From the NCBI GenBank assembly GCA_021234155.1, contig JAJEKV010000073.1, forward strand, positions 5,370,001-5,434,000: a stretch of DNA of 64,000 nucleotides. The letters run 5' to 3'. The stretch is from Isoetes taiwanensis (lineage: Eukaryota > Streptophyta > Lycopodiopsida > Isoetales > Isoetaceae). The stretch's first letter is position 1. Each line of letters opens with the position of its first letter. A program made the position numbers and the translations under genes. Below the pieces are notes generated by a model, which searched no databases, had not been told where the DNA came from, and saw only the letters and a program-made list of their open reading frames with translations. Below are positions 1 through 12,537 of this stretch, one piece after another.

Positions 1-677
1 GCTTATATCAGCTTGGTTTCTATAGCGATTTGGAAACATGTGTAAGACCATCCTACTTCATTTGCTGTGAATTATGAGATAGCATGGTTAGATTTGTTTT
101 CGAACCACTGGCCATGTGAATAATAAGAAGAGATATTTATATAAGAAATGCTTAATTACAAATGATATTGTCCACGACATTAAGAGTGGTTATGGGCCTT
201 TTCTCCTTCTGCTAAGCTTACAGGTTTTTAGTGTATTTTGTACGACCAAATTTGTAATGAAGACAGATTCACATGCTGTCTTTGAAAGCAAGCATGGCAT
301 TGGAAGGAAGAGTCCCATACAGATGTGTATATGTTTGTAAAAAATTAGAAGCTGAAGTTTTACAAGTTCATTGTCAGTTGTGCCGTTCCTGCTCTTGAAC
401 GAACATCATCACACCATTATGTTCTTATTGCGAGAATGTAGGCTTGAGGATAGTATGTCTGCTGGTTCTGAATTAGTGAACAAGTCATGCTAAGAAAATC
501 AGATTCATATCTTAACAAGGAAGAACTAAACAGTCATGTTGCATAAGTAATGCCAGTGGTTATCATGTTGCTTCAAGGGGTAGGTCTTAGTCACTTTTTT
601 CCAGCTCATCTATCATGCCTCTCTTGAATATATTTTACGTTTCTTTAGATTCCAAATTGACTTGGACTCGATTTCAG
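1..677 (+). other. Probable intron of the ABHD17-like gene; no exon recognised
   Basis: No part of this stretch encodes the N-terminal part of the hydrolase that begins at 678. The TTTCAG at 672-677 is a good splice acceptor, so the stretch is most simply the 3' part of an intron, and the earlier exons lie left of the window. A 74-codon ORF at 116-340 has no recognisable content. Confidence 0.5.
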
Positions 678-1511
678 ATATGACTATTCAGGCTATGGAG
701 CATCAACTGGAAAGGTACCATTACTGCAGTTTATGTGGGATGTATGATGGCATATTAATTCAGAACCTTTTGTGATACAATATCAACAGCCTAGTGAACC
801 AAATACATACGCAGACATAGAGGCAGCATACCAATGTCTTGAACGTGACTATGGAGCTAGACAAGAAGATGTGATTTTGTATGGCCAATCAGTAGGCAGT
901 GGCCCTACTTTGGATTTGGCTGCACGTCTTTCCAAGTTACGAGCTGTTATCTTGCACAGTCCTATCCTCTCAGGCTTACGAGTAATGTACCCGGTCAAAC
1001 ACACATACTGGTTTGACATTTATAAGGTAGCCCGGTTGTGTGAAGGAACATGTCAATATTATAGTTAATATTGCCATTAACAAAGGGCTTTTTAATCTGC
1101 AGAACATTGAAAAGATTCGGCATGTCAACTGCCCAGTGCTTGTCATGCACGTAAGAAATTTCAGAATTTTTTTCTTGTGTTGATGCTTTAGTATATCATT
1201 AAGTGTTTTAACTATATATACTATATGGATACCTTTCAAGCTGTGCAAATGATGAGGTGATGAAGTTATTTTCTCAGGGCACAAGTGATGAAGTTGTGGA
1301 CTGTTCTCATGGTAAGCAACTCTGGGATTTATGCAAAGAAAAATATGAACCTTTATGGCTCAAAGGAGGTGGGCATTGCAACCTCGAGCTTTATCCAGAG
1401 TATATCCGGCATCTCCGGAAATTCATAGTATCCTTGGAAAAATCATCCATATCAAGAAATGGTGCAAGAAGGGCATCTGATTATGTTGAGAAGACAAGGT
1501 CATGCTCATAA
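678..1511 (+). CDS. Alpha/beta hydrolase, ABHD17-like (3' exons)
   Basis: This is the C-terminal half of a serine hydrolase of the ABHD17 type, a family that includes protein depalmitoylases in animals; plants have many poorly characterised members. Four exons read in frame: 678-714, 790-1026, 1103-1150 and 1278-1511, all with GT-AG introns. The first encodes [12 protein letters not shown]. The second carries the nucleophile elbow GQSVGS and [14 protein letters not shown]. The third encodes [16 protein letters not shown]. The fourth carries [16 protein letters not shown], with the acid residue, and [14 protein letters not shown], with the catalytic histidine. The whole triad visible here is kept and no frame is broken. 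The tail after the fold is short and ends in SCS. The N-terminal third, including the oxyanion region, lies outside the window. Identification rests on close agreement with the family pattern recalled from plants; the substrate is unknown. Confidence 0.9.
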
Positions 1512-2160
1512 GTATCCAAATCAGAACGGTGACATACGAGCATATATTTATGTTTCTCATACTAATTGCAATAGTTCTCCATGATACAGACAAATCGTCC
1601 TTGTATATATTACTTGGGTTCTGATTTGTAGTATATGTGGACATACAAACAAGATTTTTTTGGTTTGTCCTGTGATTGCGTGCCTAGTCATCGAAATGCA
1701 GGTTCACCAGCCATAAGAGTTTCAGTTTGCCAGTAAATCGTTGTCATGCAGGCTCCTGTCAGTGACGCTTGCCATACAGTGATTTTCTCCCACCAAGCTT
1801 TTGGGTGGGGAGATTTCTGCATGACGGAGTCTGCTATCATTGTTCTGGTCTGTAAGTGCTTTGGACAAAAAACAAGCAAACTGGCAATTGGGTGTACGAT
1901 TGTCCTAAAACATAGCAAAAAAGTTCAACTGAATCTCTCCTTGTCTTTCAGATGCATGCCTGTGCCATCTTCTTTTCGTTTTTACCAACAACATTGTGGA
2001 CTGAAATGCATATGAGGAAAATGAAATACCTATGTAAATGAAGGATTTAGAATGAGTTTGGTCGCTTGAATCTAGTTTACTCTAGGTTCGGTCCAGTGAC
2101 TTAAAAAAACCCATCTATCTATTTATCTTTGATGAGGTGTTATGTATACAAGAATGCCAC
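1512..2160 (+). other. 3' flank of the hydrolase gene
   Basis: This is AT-rich sequence holding the likely 3' UTR. ORFs on both strands here are short and unlike any family I know. I see no other structure. Confidence 0.4.
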
Positions 2161-2264
2161 ATGTTTAGTTAGGTGGCATTATCATGTGGAAACACTACGA
2201 CACGTGGAGGTAGTGCTGACACATGAGAATGGCATCTTTTTGTGATGTGGAACGTGAAGGGAGG

Positions 2265-2341
2265 GCATTCTTGTCATCCCCTTGACCTGCAGAATCCGGG
2301 TGCGACCCAGATTGTGCAGGTCAAGGGGATGGCAAGAATGC
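2265..2341. repeat. 27-bp stem hairpin, MITE-like
   Basis: Arms at 2265-2291 and 2315-2341 are inverted copies of 27 bp with one mismatch (a G:T pair in RNA) around a 23-base loop. Weaker inverted similarity extends outward: GTGGAAAC near 2184 pairs with GTTTCCAC near 2354. ACCGGATTCTACAGG near 2379 also resembles the inverse of sequence in the loop. This suggests a decayed foldback element or MITE rather than a gene. Confidence 0.6.
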
Positions 2342-2399
2342 TCGACCCCTTCATGTTTCCACTACGTCAAGGTAAGCTACCGGATTCTACAGGTTTTTT

Positions 2400-3340
2400 G
2401 GGGGCCCCTCTTGAGCTTTCTACAGTGTCTTTATACACAAGATAATCTTCTTGGTACATTTTGTTGCAGTTGTTTTGCAATTGCATTGTAGATAATGGAA
2501 CCACATGCCTGGATGCTCATACTATTTCTCCAAAAGGCTCATTAATTGTTAATTCTTATAAGCACATATTAATTTCTGTCCAGAAGAAGCTCACCATGTC
2601 TTCCATATCTTTGCATGTTATGCAATGTTCACGAAAAATTGTAAGTATGTGGGAGTTCTCCAGTTTGCACAATGGATCATTTATTGTAAGAGCTAGTAAG
2701 AACATCAGACCCTATATATTTTCAGATATATAGTCTTCTCCAACCTTGGTCAAATCTATATGTACATTAATAGCTAGAACATGTTTCTAAAATGGAACAA
2801 CTAACATCAGCAATGCCTCTATTTTCCTTTGATTGGAATTTGTTTGGTGCACTAGGAGCATATGGCATGCAAACAATAGATGTTAATAGATAGCATGCCG
2901 TAGGGCAAGATGGAGATCATTTGTTCTTAGTATGGTATATCCCTTTGCTCTTTACATCCCCATGTCATTTTGTTCTCACTATGGTAGAGCTCTTTGCTCT
3001 TTATTATCTGCAGTAGTCTAGAAGTTTTAGGCATTATAGGCCTAAGCGTTTTATAAAACGGTTTGCCATATTTATTCCACAGTAAAAATGGCACAAAGTT
3101 AATCATCTTATATATTCCTTCCATACTCCTGACAATGTGAAAGCCTGAATCATATCATGAGTGCATATGCAACAGACATTATCTCTGTTAGATTGTGGAT
3201 GTCAGAGTGATGCTCCATTTTATGTAGAATACATGATGCGCATCTCTTTGTGCTCCATTCTCTGCAGAATAGATGATGACCATCTCTTTATACTTGCTTC
3301 TTTGCTCTAAGGACATTGTTTCTATTTCCCGTGTCGTTTT
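2400..3340 (+). other. Unannotated AT-rich stretch
   Basis: No coding exon, RNA gene or mobile element could be recognised here. The short ORFs have no splice context and no family resemblance. Confidence 0.4.
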
Positions 3341-3354
3341 AACAAGGTAAATGC

Positions 3355-3685
3355 CATTATGCCATTAGATGTATATTCTGAAGCATCTGCACTTTATATT
3401 CCACTTAATATTGGCTTTCAGTATCTAACAATGGCATTGGTTAAAACCTGAAAAACGTTGCTACAAATCTCTCTTTACAAATGTGTGCGTATGTGAGATA
3501 GAGTGTTAGGCATCTAGACTTTGTATTCAACTTAACATTGGCTTCCAGTATCGAAATGCCATTAGATGTACACTCTGAAGCATATGATTTTGTATTTAGC
3601 TTAACATTGGCTTCCAGTATCTAACAATAGCAAGGTTAAAATCTAGAAAAAAATCGATGCAAATCTCTCTTTTACAAATGTGTAC
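3355..3685 (+). repeat. Diverged direct repeat, about 196-bp period
   Basis: Two copies begin at about 3360 and 3556. Each reads through ATGCCATTAGATGTA, a CTGAAGCAT block, ATTGGCTT(T/C)CAGTATCTAACAAT and CAAATCTCTCTTT, then ends near ACAAATGTGT. The copies differ at many sites, so the duplication is old. No function is suggested. Confidence 0.7.
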
Positions 3686-3711
3686 ATTTGCAATACAGAC
3701 CCTCAAGTTGG

Positions 3712-4255
3712 GATTGCAAATTTAGTAAGCCAACATAGTTGTTTTAGTTATCCTTACACTGCTTGGCGAAATATTTTTCATCACTCATTGATTCAAGCTC
3801 TTTGTCTATTTAATGCTGATTATTTTGACTTTGGGATTGTGTTCTTTGTGCAGACATGTTCAATGCTGTTTTATAGCTTAGAAGTTATACATGGCTGCAG
3901 AAGTTCCTCTCCATCCGCAAACATCACTGTTTAGGTAAATAAATATAAGCTCTTGCCCCATGTTAGCTTGAAGTGCATATAGGATTGAAAATTTAGTAAG
4001 CCAACATGACGAATGTAGTTTTATCCTTATGCATGGTACTCTGGTTTTGCAAAATATTTGTTGCATCACTTATTGATTCAAGATCTATGTATTTAATACT
4101 GACCCCTTTTAACTTTATGATTGTAGCAGGACATATTCAATGCTGTTTTATAGCTTGGAGGCATTCAATCTATAATATATGCTTGGCCATGGCTTGCAAA
4201 AGTTCCTCTCCATTTGCAGAAATCATTGTTTGGGTAAATGGATAAACTCTTGCCC
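3712..4255 (+). repeat. Diverged tandem duplication, about 272-bp unit
   Basis: The block starting GGATTGCAAATTTAGTAAGC near 3712 recurs from about 3984 as GGATTGAAAATTTAGTAAGC. Matching blocks follow in the same order: TTGATTCAAG, TTCAATGCTGTTTTATAGCTT, AAAGTTCCTCTCCAT and GGTAAAT. The unit is about 272 bp and is clearly diverged. Long ORFs here are by-products. Confidence 0.75.
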
Positions 4256-5810
4256 TATGCTAGCTTGACATGTATATATGCTATTCCTTATAACATGACG
4301 ATACTATGAGAGAGCCATGTTGAATCTTAATTTTGAGATTCATCTCTATGTTTTTGTTACTTTTGCAGGTTGACGCGAAGGAACCGGATCAGAGGTTTCT
4401 TTTGGCCAACATCATGTTAATAATTTTGCAGTACGTTTCCGTCTTTTTAAACTTATGGCCAGCATCACGTAGCAATTTCACAGTTGTAAGTTTTTGTGAT
4501 TTTTCAACTTTTTATGGCCAGCATCATGTAACATTTTTGCAATCTTTTTTCTGCAATGCAAATTTTTTGTATTTATACAACAAAGAAACTGTCTTGGATA
4601 CATTTCTTAGAATGTGTTGCACGAGGATGCAACGCATACATAATAGTGACATTCTATATAATATGTATGTGTTGCAAGTGGCAGCAAGATTTGAGCTCCC
4701 TTGCTTCTGCTTATGGTTCCAAGTTGTATGTTTATGCGAGGGAACTTGAATGAGCTTACCCTATGCAATAATTCTCAATAGATAAATCAATTTTTCAATT
4801 TTCTTTTTTCCAATGGGAATCTTTTTTATGCTCTAGAAGATTCTAGAATCTTTTTTGCAATTGGGCATTTTCGATTTTGACTTAAAAATGGCTCAAAAGG
4901 AAAATGATGTGGCATATGAGAGTGGTGACAAGGCTAGGTAGACATGACATGGCAAATGGTGATGGTGACGTGTCAATCAACTTGGCTTAGAAAATTCTTT
5001 CTAGTCAAAATCTCAAGTGATGTGATCATGATGTGTGTGACATGTGGATGGTGATGTGGTGGTGTTAGTGATGACGTGGCAAGGTGATGTGTCATCTTAT
5101 GGGTGTAATTTTAAGGCTTTTGACAAAGATTTAGAGCTTGATCATGGAAATGGAGGCATGACATGGCATGACAAGAGTGGTGATGTGTATGATGACTTGG
5201 CAGTTAGAATGTACTCTCCATGGGTTAATTTTGGTAAAAATGCAAATCTTTGGCATTTCCTTAGGCAAACTTGACTTTTGAATGTTTCCCTTAGGGATTT
5301 TATGATTTTCCCTTTTCTTTGACTTTGATGTATGGAATGTTGACTTTTGACCACATGTATGACCAAGTCAAATGAGGTTTTAGAACTTTGGATGGTGAGG
5401 AAGTGGTATGAAAAGTATGTGGCATATGAATGGTTCTTGAAAGTGTAGTTTTGACTAGAAAGAATCTTCAAAGCTAAGTTTTGGCATGGAATTCAAGATC
5501 TCATGGGTGTTTCATGGTGGTGAAAAGCATGGGAGATGTGGAATGGGAGTCAAACTGCACAAAGATGTCAAGAACTTCAAATGATCACATACCAAGAGAT
5601 CTTCTAGGGGTCTTCTTTTTCCTTCTCCTTTTTTCTTTTGCTTTATTTTCCTTTTGCCTCTTTTGTGTGACCTGAGTCAATTGTCCTCTCCTTGCTCTTC
5701 AAGCTTTCAATGTATGCCAATAAAGCATTCTTCTAGTGCTTTGAAATTCAGATCAAAGTGTAAGGATTAGTCTTAAAAATGTGTCTTGCTCTTCCGTGCT
5801 GCCATAGCAT
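4256..5810 (+). other. Unannotated stretch with TGACATGG-rich low complexity
   Basis: Between about 4900 and 5200 the sequence is dominated by degenerate GATGTGGCA, TGACATGGCA and GGTGATG words. This opens short ORFs on both strands but looks like simple-sequence decay. The rest is AT-rich with no recognisable feature. Confidence 0.4.
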
Positions 5811-7698
5811 GGCAGCAACAGGAAATATGGAAAAAGTGTACGAGTAGAGACAACCATTAAAAAACATAATTGACATGTTCATCGGGTGGATACTATAACT
5901 AAATATCCAAGGTCACTTCATTATCGAAAAGCCAAACATCAATCTGGATAATGGATCATATTTCTGAGAACCAATTAAACTATTGAGCATCCACAACAAT
6001 GTTACATAAGCTACCCGAACAGATCCCCAAGAGATAGAAGAAAGCTCAAAACTTAAAGGCTATAAAAATCCAGTGGCCTGCAGCTGTAAAAAGGTTTAAA
6101 AGGTCAAAGAGTTAATGATTGGCCTTGCTACTAAATAGAAAAAAAATAGGTGGCTTACTCAGGGGTTATATCTGGTCAACCATATGCATGGAAACAAAGC
6201 ATAGTTCAGTCCTGTGCATAAGAAAAGCTGTTGCAGAATAGTAGACAAAAATAGCATGGGATTTTTGTCCCTATGAGGCTTATCTTTGCACGTCAAGCTA
6301 TTTCTATCTCCTGCAGTTAGTACATCATAGAAACAACAGCTATAGACATGAAAGAAGATGTCCAAACCAAAATCTTCCAAAAGCAACCTAAGCCTACATT
6401 TTTGCTTTCATTCAACTACAGACTTAAGATTTGAAATAAAATCCCCTCCAACTCCAGAACAAAGCTTACGTTTACTAAGTCATCATCTTGCCAAGTCGCA
6501 ATCTTTACCAAGTCGAATGGCACCCGGAGCTAGGGCGTGTTCTTCCTGCAAGCATAGTTGTAGTACAAAGGGGGTTATAGATGGAAAGAACTAGTTAAAA
6601 CGCATGAAAAAGGAAGGTCAAGACAGTCTACGGACTCATTTTGACCCCTCTCCTCTGCCACCATCGCTCAATCTCTTCAGAGCGAGAAAGAGCGCCATAG
6701 GGAAGGCGCTTTCCGAGGAACGGGCCAAATTTTAAAATGAATTAGTGGACGCAGCGGGAAAAATTGTACTAAAATGTTTTCTTTTTTGTACTATGCCACA
6801 AAATTGTTCTTTTTTAATTCTTTTGGGATTGCCCAAGCCTGTTAGAGGTAATAACTTAGTCGTAATACACATTGCAGAGATAATTGGATACACATGGCAA
6901 GGGTTGCATGTGCTAAAATATTTATTTGGTGGATAAAGCCCTCCCTTACATGGAAATGTGGGATATTCAAGGTATATGCTCAGATATACCTCATGATTAT
7001 CCTAAACTTGATGTGGCCAGTCATCTGCCCGTCACCTCTATTTTTGGTTGAGCCTGTCGCCCCTATTCAAACCGGCATGTATTCTATGGGAGATTTGGCA
7101 GTTTCTGCAAGATTTTCAATAGCAACAGGGTGCAAAATCGGTACTGGGTAGCAGAAATCACCGTCCGGACGCTGCTTACAAGTGCTTAAAATCGGCGTGT
7201 TTTAAACACGACGTGTGTGATTGATCAATTGACATGTAGGGTGCGCGCCCGTCAAATGACAGGCTGAGAGAATCATGAGCTTGAGTGGTGCCGAAAACAT
7301 GAATGCATGTAGCCCGCCATATTCGTGGATGGCGGGCTAACCCATCTTGAATTCAAGCAAAATGGAGGGACTAATTGTTTCCAAGAATTGTCTGAACCGA
7401 AATTCAACAATTTGCCCTCACCAATTTTGCAATACACAGAAATTCGGGATAGATGAAACCCAATTCCTCTCCCCGTTCACTTTACAAAGCCATTGATGCA
7501 GCAAGGAAGAGAGATTAGAGGCAGAGATTGTATGCAAAGAAGGTAGCAATGAAGAAGAATTCTCCTTCTAAAGATTCGCCTTCAAAGAAGAATAAGAAAT
7601 TGAGACTGAGTGACCGCAGAATAAGAGAAATTTCAGGAGAAATTTTTGAAGTATTCAACCAAATTAGTACAAATGTTGATGACAATGACAATGACAAA
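5811..7698 (+). repeat. Tandem segmental duplication, copy A (1,888 bp)
   Basis: This segment is repeated almost exactly at 7699-9581, immediately downstream. It contains the presumed promoter, 5' UTR and first 60 or so codons of the transposase-like gene whose fuller copy starts at 9417. Differences are scattered single bases and small indels, including a 6-base ACAATG unit near the end. The left edge (CAT-GGC-AGCAACA at 5808-5820), the A/B junction (ACAAA-GGC-AGCAACA) and the right edge (ACAAA-GGC-CGATCC) share the bases GGC, a three-base microhomology. Confidence 0.92.
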
Positions 7699-7761
7699 GG
7701 CAGCAACAGGAAATATGGAAAAAGTGTACGAGTAGAGACAACCATTAAAAAACATAATTGA
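7528..7761 (+). pseudogene. Truncated 5' exon of the transposase-like gene
   Basis: The ORF starts MYAKKVAMKKNSPSK and matches the first 60 or so residues of the gene at 9417, including LRLSDRRIREISGEIFEVF. At the junction between duplication copies it runs out of homologous sequence after DNDNDKG, adds about 17 unrelated residues and stops. It is a by-product of the tandem duplication. A second ATG, seven codons in, could be the true start in both copies. Confidence 0.85.
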
Positions 7762-9584
7762 CATGTTCATCGGGTGGATACTATAACTAAATATCCAAGG
7801 TCACTTCATTATCGAAAAGCCAAACATCAATCTGGATAATGGATCATATTTCTGAGAACCAATTAAACTATTGAGCATCCACAACAATGTTACATAAGCT
7901 ACCCGAACAGATCCCCAAGAGATAGAAGAAAGCTCAAAACTTAAAGGCTATAAAAATCCAGTGGCCTGCAGCTGTAAAAAGGTTTAAAAGGTCAAAGAGT
8001 TAATGATTGGCCTTGCCACTAAATAGAAAAAAAAAATAGGTGGCTTACTCAGGGGTTATATCTGGTCAACCATATGCATGGAAACAAAGCATAGTTCAGT
8101 CCTGTGCATAAGAAAAGTCATTATGAATAGTAGACAAAAATAGCATGGGATTTTTGTCCCTATGAGGCTTATCTTTGCACGTCAAGCTATTTCTATCTCC
8201 TGCAGTTAGTACATCATAGAAACAACAGCTATAGACATGAAAGAAGATGTCCAAACCAAAATCTTCCAAAAGCAACCTAAGCCTACATTTTTGCTTTCAT
8301 TCAACTACAGACTTAAGATTTGAAATGAAATCCCCTCCAACTCCAGAACAAAGCTTACGTTTACTAAGTCATCATCTTTGCCAAGTCGCAATCTTTATCA
8401 AGTCGAATGGCACCCAGAGCTAGGGCGTGTTCTTCCTGCAAGCATAGTTGTAGTACAAAGGGGGTTATAGATGGAAAGAACTAGTTAAAACGCATGAAAA
8501 AGGAAGGTCAAGACAGTCTACGGACTCATTTCGACCCCTCTCCTCTGCCACCATCGCTCAATCTCTTCAGAGCGAGAAAGAGCGCCATAGGGAAGGCGCT
8601 TTCCGAGGAACGGGCCAAATTTTAAAATGAATTAGTGGACGCAGCGGGAAAAATTGCACTAAAATGTTTTCTTTTTGTACTATGCCACAAAATTGTTCTT
8701 TTTTAATTCTTTTGGGATTGCCCAAGCCTGTTAGAGGTAATAACTTAGTCGTAATACACATTGCAGAGATAATTGGATACACATGGCAAGGGTTGCATGT
8801 GCTAAAATATTTATTTGGTGGATAAAGCCCTCCCTTACATGGTAATGTGGGATATTCAAGGTATATGCTCAGATATACCTCATGATTACCCTAAACTTGA
8901 TGTGGCCAGTCATCTGCCCGTCACCTCTATTTTTGGTTGAGCCTGTCGCCCCTATTCAAACCGGCATGTATTCTATGGGAGATTTGGCAGTTTCCGCAAG
9001 ATTTTCAATAGCAATAGGGTGCAAAATCGGTACTGGGTAGCAGAAATCACCGTTCGGACGCCGCTTACAAGTGCTTAAAATCGGCGTGTTTTAAACACGA
9101 TGTGTGTGATTGATCAATTGACATGTAGGGTGCGTGCCCGTCAAATGACAGGCTGAGAGAATCATGAGCTTGAATGGTGCCGAAAACATGAATGCATGTA
9201 GCCCGCCATATTCGTGGATGGCGGGCTAACCCATCTTGAATTCAAGCAAAATGGAGGGACTAATTGTTTCCAAGAATTGCCTGAACCGAAATTCAACAAT
9301 TTGCCCTCATCAATTTTGCAATACACAGAAATCCGGGATAGATGAAACCCAATTCCTCTCCCTGTTCACTTTACAAAGCCATTGATGCAGCAAGGAAGAG
9401 AGATTAGAGGCAGAGATTGTATGCAAAGAAGGTAGCAATGAAGAAGAATTCTTCTTCTAAAGATTCGCCTTCAAAGAAGAATAAGAAATTGAGACTGAGT
9501 GACCGCAGAATAAGAGAAATTTCAGGAGAAATTTTTGAAGTATTCAACCAAATTAGTACAAATGTTGATGACAATGACAAAGGC
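7699..9584 (+). repeat. Tandem segmental duplication, copy B
   Basis: Second copy of the unit at 5811-7698. It runs without a break into the rest of the transposase-like gene at 9585, so copy B is the ancestral arrangement on the right side. An antisense ORF at 8567-8782 is a shadow. Confidence 0.92.
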
Positions 9585-12066
9585 CGATCCTTGGATGATC
9601 TTCTTTTGAGGGCAAGGGATTTACCAATTGCTTCTATAAAGAAATCTAAAGGGGTTACTATGGCCGAGCAAATGGTGAAGAATTTGAAGGAAACAATGCA
9701 AGAACATAAGTATGAGAGGAATCATGACATGCTAGCCGTGCAAAGGAAGTCCACCCCGATAATGGCAAAGAAGCGGTACAAATGGTGTCAAGCCATTGAA
9801 TCAAACAGAAGTGGCAGATTGCTCAAGCATCCCGGAAAAACAATTTCAAATGCTTTTCAAAGAAGGGTGCAAGCTAACAAAGGGGAAGGACCTTGGTCAA
9901 TGTTCAGGAGGAGGAAGCAGATGGATAGCATGTTAGATTACAATAGAGAAGCTGTTCTCAAGTTCTGGACAGAAAATACAAGAGTTTCTCCATACAAGAA
10001 AGACGTGAGGAGGTATGTATCAGAGACAGAAAGAAAGATGGAACATCCAATTCACCTTCTTGAAGTCAGCCAAGTAAGTATTCATCCTATATTGTAGGGT
10101 TCATTATATGTAGCATTTATTTGGCATTCACACGATTTTCCTACAGTTGCAATTCTACCTCAGGTTTAGAGAGGAGAATCCTCATATCAAAATTGCATTG
10201 CAGACTTTTGAGAGGTTGAAATCGAGTTTTGTAAGGAGGATGCGTGAGAGGCATACATGATGTTGCATCTACCACTTGAAATTTGAATACACTATGCAGG
10301 GATTGAACAGCCTGAGAAAATCGGGTGGAGTTCATGACAATTGCAACTGCCACTGTGAGATTTGTGGCCCTGGCCCAGAATGTGCAGCTAAGGAGCATAC
10401 AATCAAGTGCACCAGTGATTTATGGAGACAAGTGGTCTGCAGCAAAGGTGATAATGAGGAGTGGTTTGATCATAACTGCTTGATGTTGGCGTGTAAAAAA
10501 TATGGGTTGGATAGAATTAGAAAATGTTCATAGGAAATAGATGGCACGGGTTCATTACTAGTTACTTGGAAGACATTTGAAAAACAACCTGTGGACCAGG
10601 ACAGAGAATTCAGGGATCCAAGAACGGCTTTGAGGTACAAACCTGTCTTAAGATTAGTACAGAAGGAGAGAAGTCCCAAAGAGTTTCAAGAGGATGTGAA
10701 GAAGGTAATATCAGATTTTGTTCCACACAATTACATAGCACATTGGCAGGCCAATCAGTTTAAACAGTGCATGTCATCATTTCCAGAAGATACAATTGTA
10801 TCTGTTATTGACTTTTGAAAAAATTACAAACATCAAGATCGAGAATGAGCCCCGTCCAATGCAGCGGCATACGCACTCAAGTTTCTATACTTGTTCACAT
10901 AACATATAGACATGACAAAAGTCGATATTCCTATTCCAATGCGCATGTAAGAAGACCGGCTGTCCAAAGAAGAAAAAAAAAAAAACGTAAGATTGGAGCG
11001 CATCGGGAATAGACTCAACAATGGTAGGAAGATCATAAAAGAGACTCACTTTTACATTTCGATGATAAAGTGCATGACTCATTATTTGTGGAACACCGCC
11101 TACAAAAAGCATGTTGCATGGCTTAAGGAACGAGGAAATAGAGTATGAGAAGCATTGGGTTTGGAGTGATGGTCGCTCATCACAATTCAAGTCGACAAAA
11201 CCTTTTTTTTTTTCTTTAGGCGATACTTCACAATGAATGACAAGGAAATAGTCTGGAACTACTTTGCCAATCGCTCATGGTAAAGGTGAACATGATGGTG
11301 CAGTGTTTGTTATCAAAAAGTCTGCTAAGTAAGGAACAACTCAAACCCAATGGTGTGCAACCGAGGCATGCTAAAGATATTGTAAAATTTACGTGTACAT
11401 ATTTCAGTGATCTACCGGTTGATGAAACAGATGAGATCAAAAAGATATTTTTTGGGAAATTGAACTTCTTTGTTGTGGCAAACATGCAAGAATATGAAAT
11501 TGAAACACTTAAAGGCACAAAGAAGATTCACTGTATCAGACCTGTCAACAGGAGTAGACCAAACAGGCTTGCTCATAGATGCCTGTCATGTTTCTGCTTG
11601 TTTTGCATGGATCAGAATTGGGACTCCTGCATCAATACAGGTAGATTTGGAAAGTGGGAGGTAACTGACTTAAAACCAAGAGTTGAGAAGAAAAAGGAGA
11701 CTCTTGAATGGATCAGTAATTTGGTAGAGGTAGGTGACAATTTTGCAGTGAATGCTGAGGTAGACAATTCAGAGAGTGTGGACTTCTACATCCTCAAGTG
11801 CACAGAACTCAAGTGCACACTTGAAGATTCATACAAAGATGGATGGGGGCAAAAATTTGGAGTGCATGAGGTTATCTTAAGTGGACTGTATTATCAATTC
11901 TTGGGTAATTTCAAGTACATGTTGCTCACTAAACAACCCGAAGCCTCCACAGCCATGTGGTAAGATATCCTAAAATTGATATGGACAAAATAGAAGGCAC
12001 AGACATGTACAAAATTTCACAGGAGACCCATGAAAAAATTATGGCCAGTCTCCCAATAACATTGTA
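9417..12066 (+). pseudogene. Decayed transposase-like gene of a GKGEHDG family
   Basis: Exon 1 (9417-10073) is intact: a basic N-terminus, then RSLDDLLLRARDLP and a Lys/Arg-rich region to LLEVSQ. A GTAAGT donor and CTACAG acceptor join it to 10147, giving LQFYLRFREENPHIKIALQTF. In-frame stops then fall at 10258 (TGA where the flanking CC suggests Cys) and 10531 (TAG), and several frameshifts follow. Still readable are a Cys-rich block (NCNCHCEICGPGPECAAKEH), SVIDF at the first acidic position, HWVWSDGRSSQFKS around 11155-11200, WNYFAN followed one frame away by HGKGEHDGAVF (11250-11310), and a long C-terminal part (11277-11963, then 11964-12066 after another shift) ending PITL. D, D and the GKGEHDG block look like a metal-dependent recombinase core. 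I recall similar unnamed proteins in plants and invertebrates, but the family name is uncertain. No terminal repeats were identified. Confidence 0.65.
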
Positions 12067-12537
12067 ATTCTTTGACACTTAACCAAATTGATGTAATTCT
12101 TTGCAAGTGATTTCTTGTTCCAGCACCTAAGCACGTAAGCACACATTTGTATATATATTAATAATAGTGAATATGCACAAGGGTGGTGTGTATGGACACG
12201 TACTTCGAAATGAAGATTGAATTGTTGTTTAAGAATGTACATTTGTGACATTGGAATAACATTCAATTATTTATTTTGGTACCATCACTATCCCAACATT
12301 CTTGGCAAAATTATATTGTCAAGGCATTTCCTCGATGTGACATGTGTCAATTCCAATGGTCATACGAAATATTTAAGCCTGGTTACGAATTAATTGTTCT
12401 GGCGCGTGTGAGGTTTTTCGTACACTGATGCGCCTAAGCATAGGATTTAAGCTCTTCTTACGCCCTCACGCTTCCACCTTAAGCTGGCATCTTGCTCAAA
12501 TCCTCTTCTTACGCCCATTCCGTCTATTTCCTTTGCA
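12067..12537 (+). other. Spacer upstream of the acidic ORF
   Basis: AT-rich sequence with no exon seen. TAAGC words begin to recur (near 12128, 12135, 12435 and 12480). The last 120 bases are richer in C and T and could be the 5' UTR of the ORF at 12538. Confidence 0.35.

Noticed and set aside
5811-9584. The two 1.9 kb repeats as LTRs of a retrotransposon
   Set aside because: They are directly adjacent with no interior, lack TG/CA ends and have no primer site between them.
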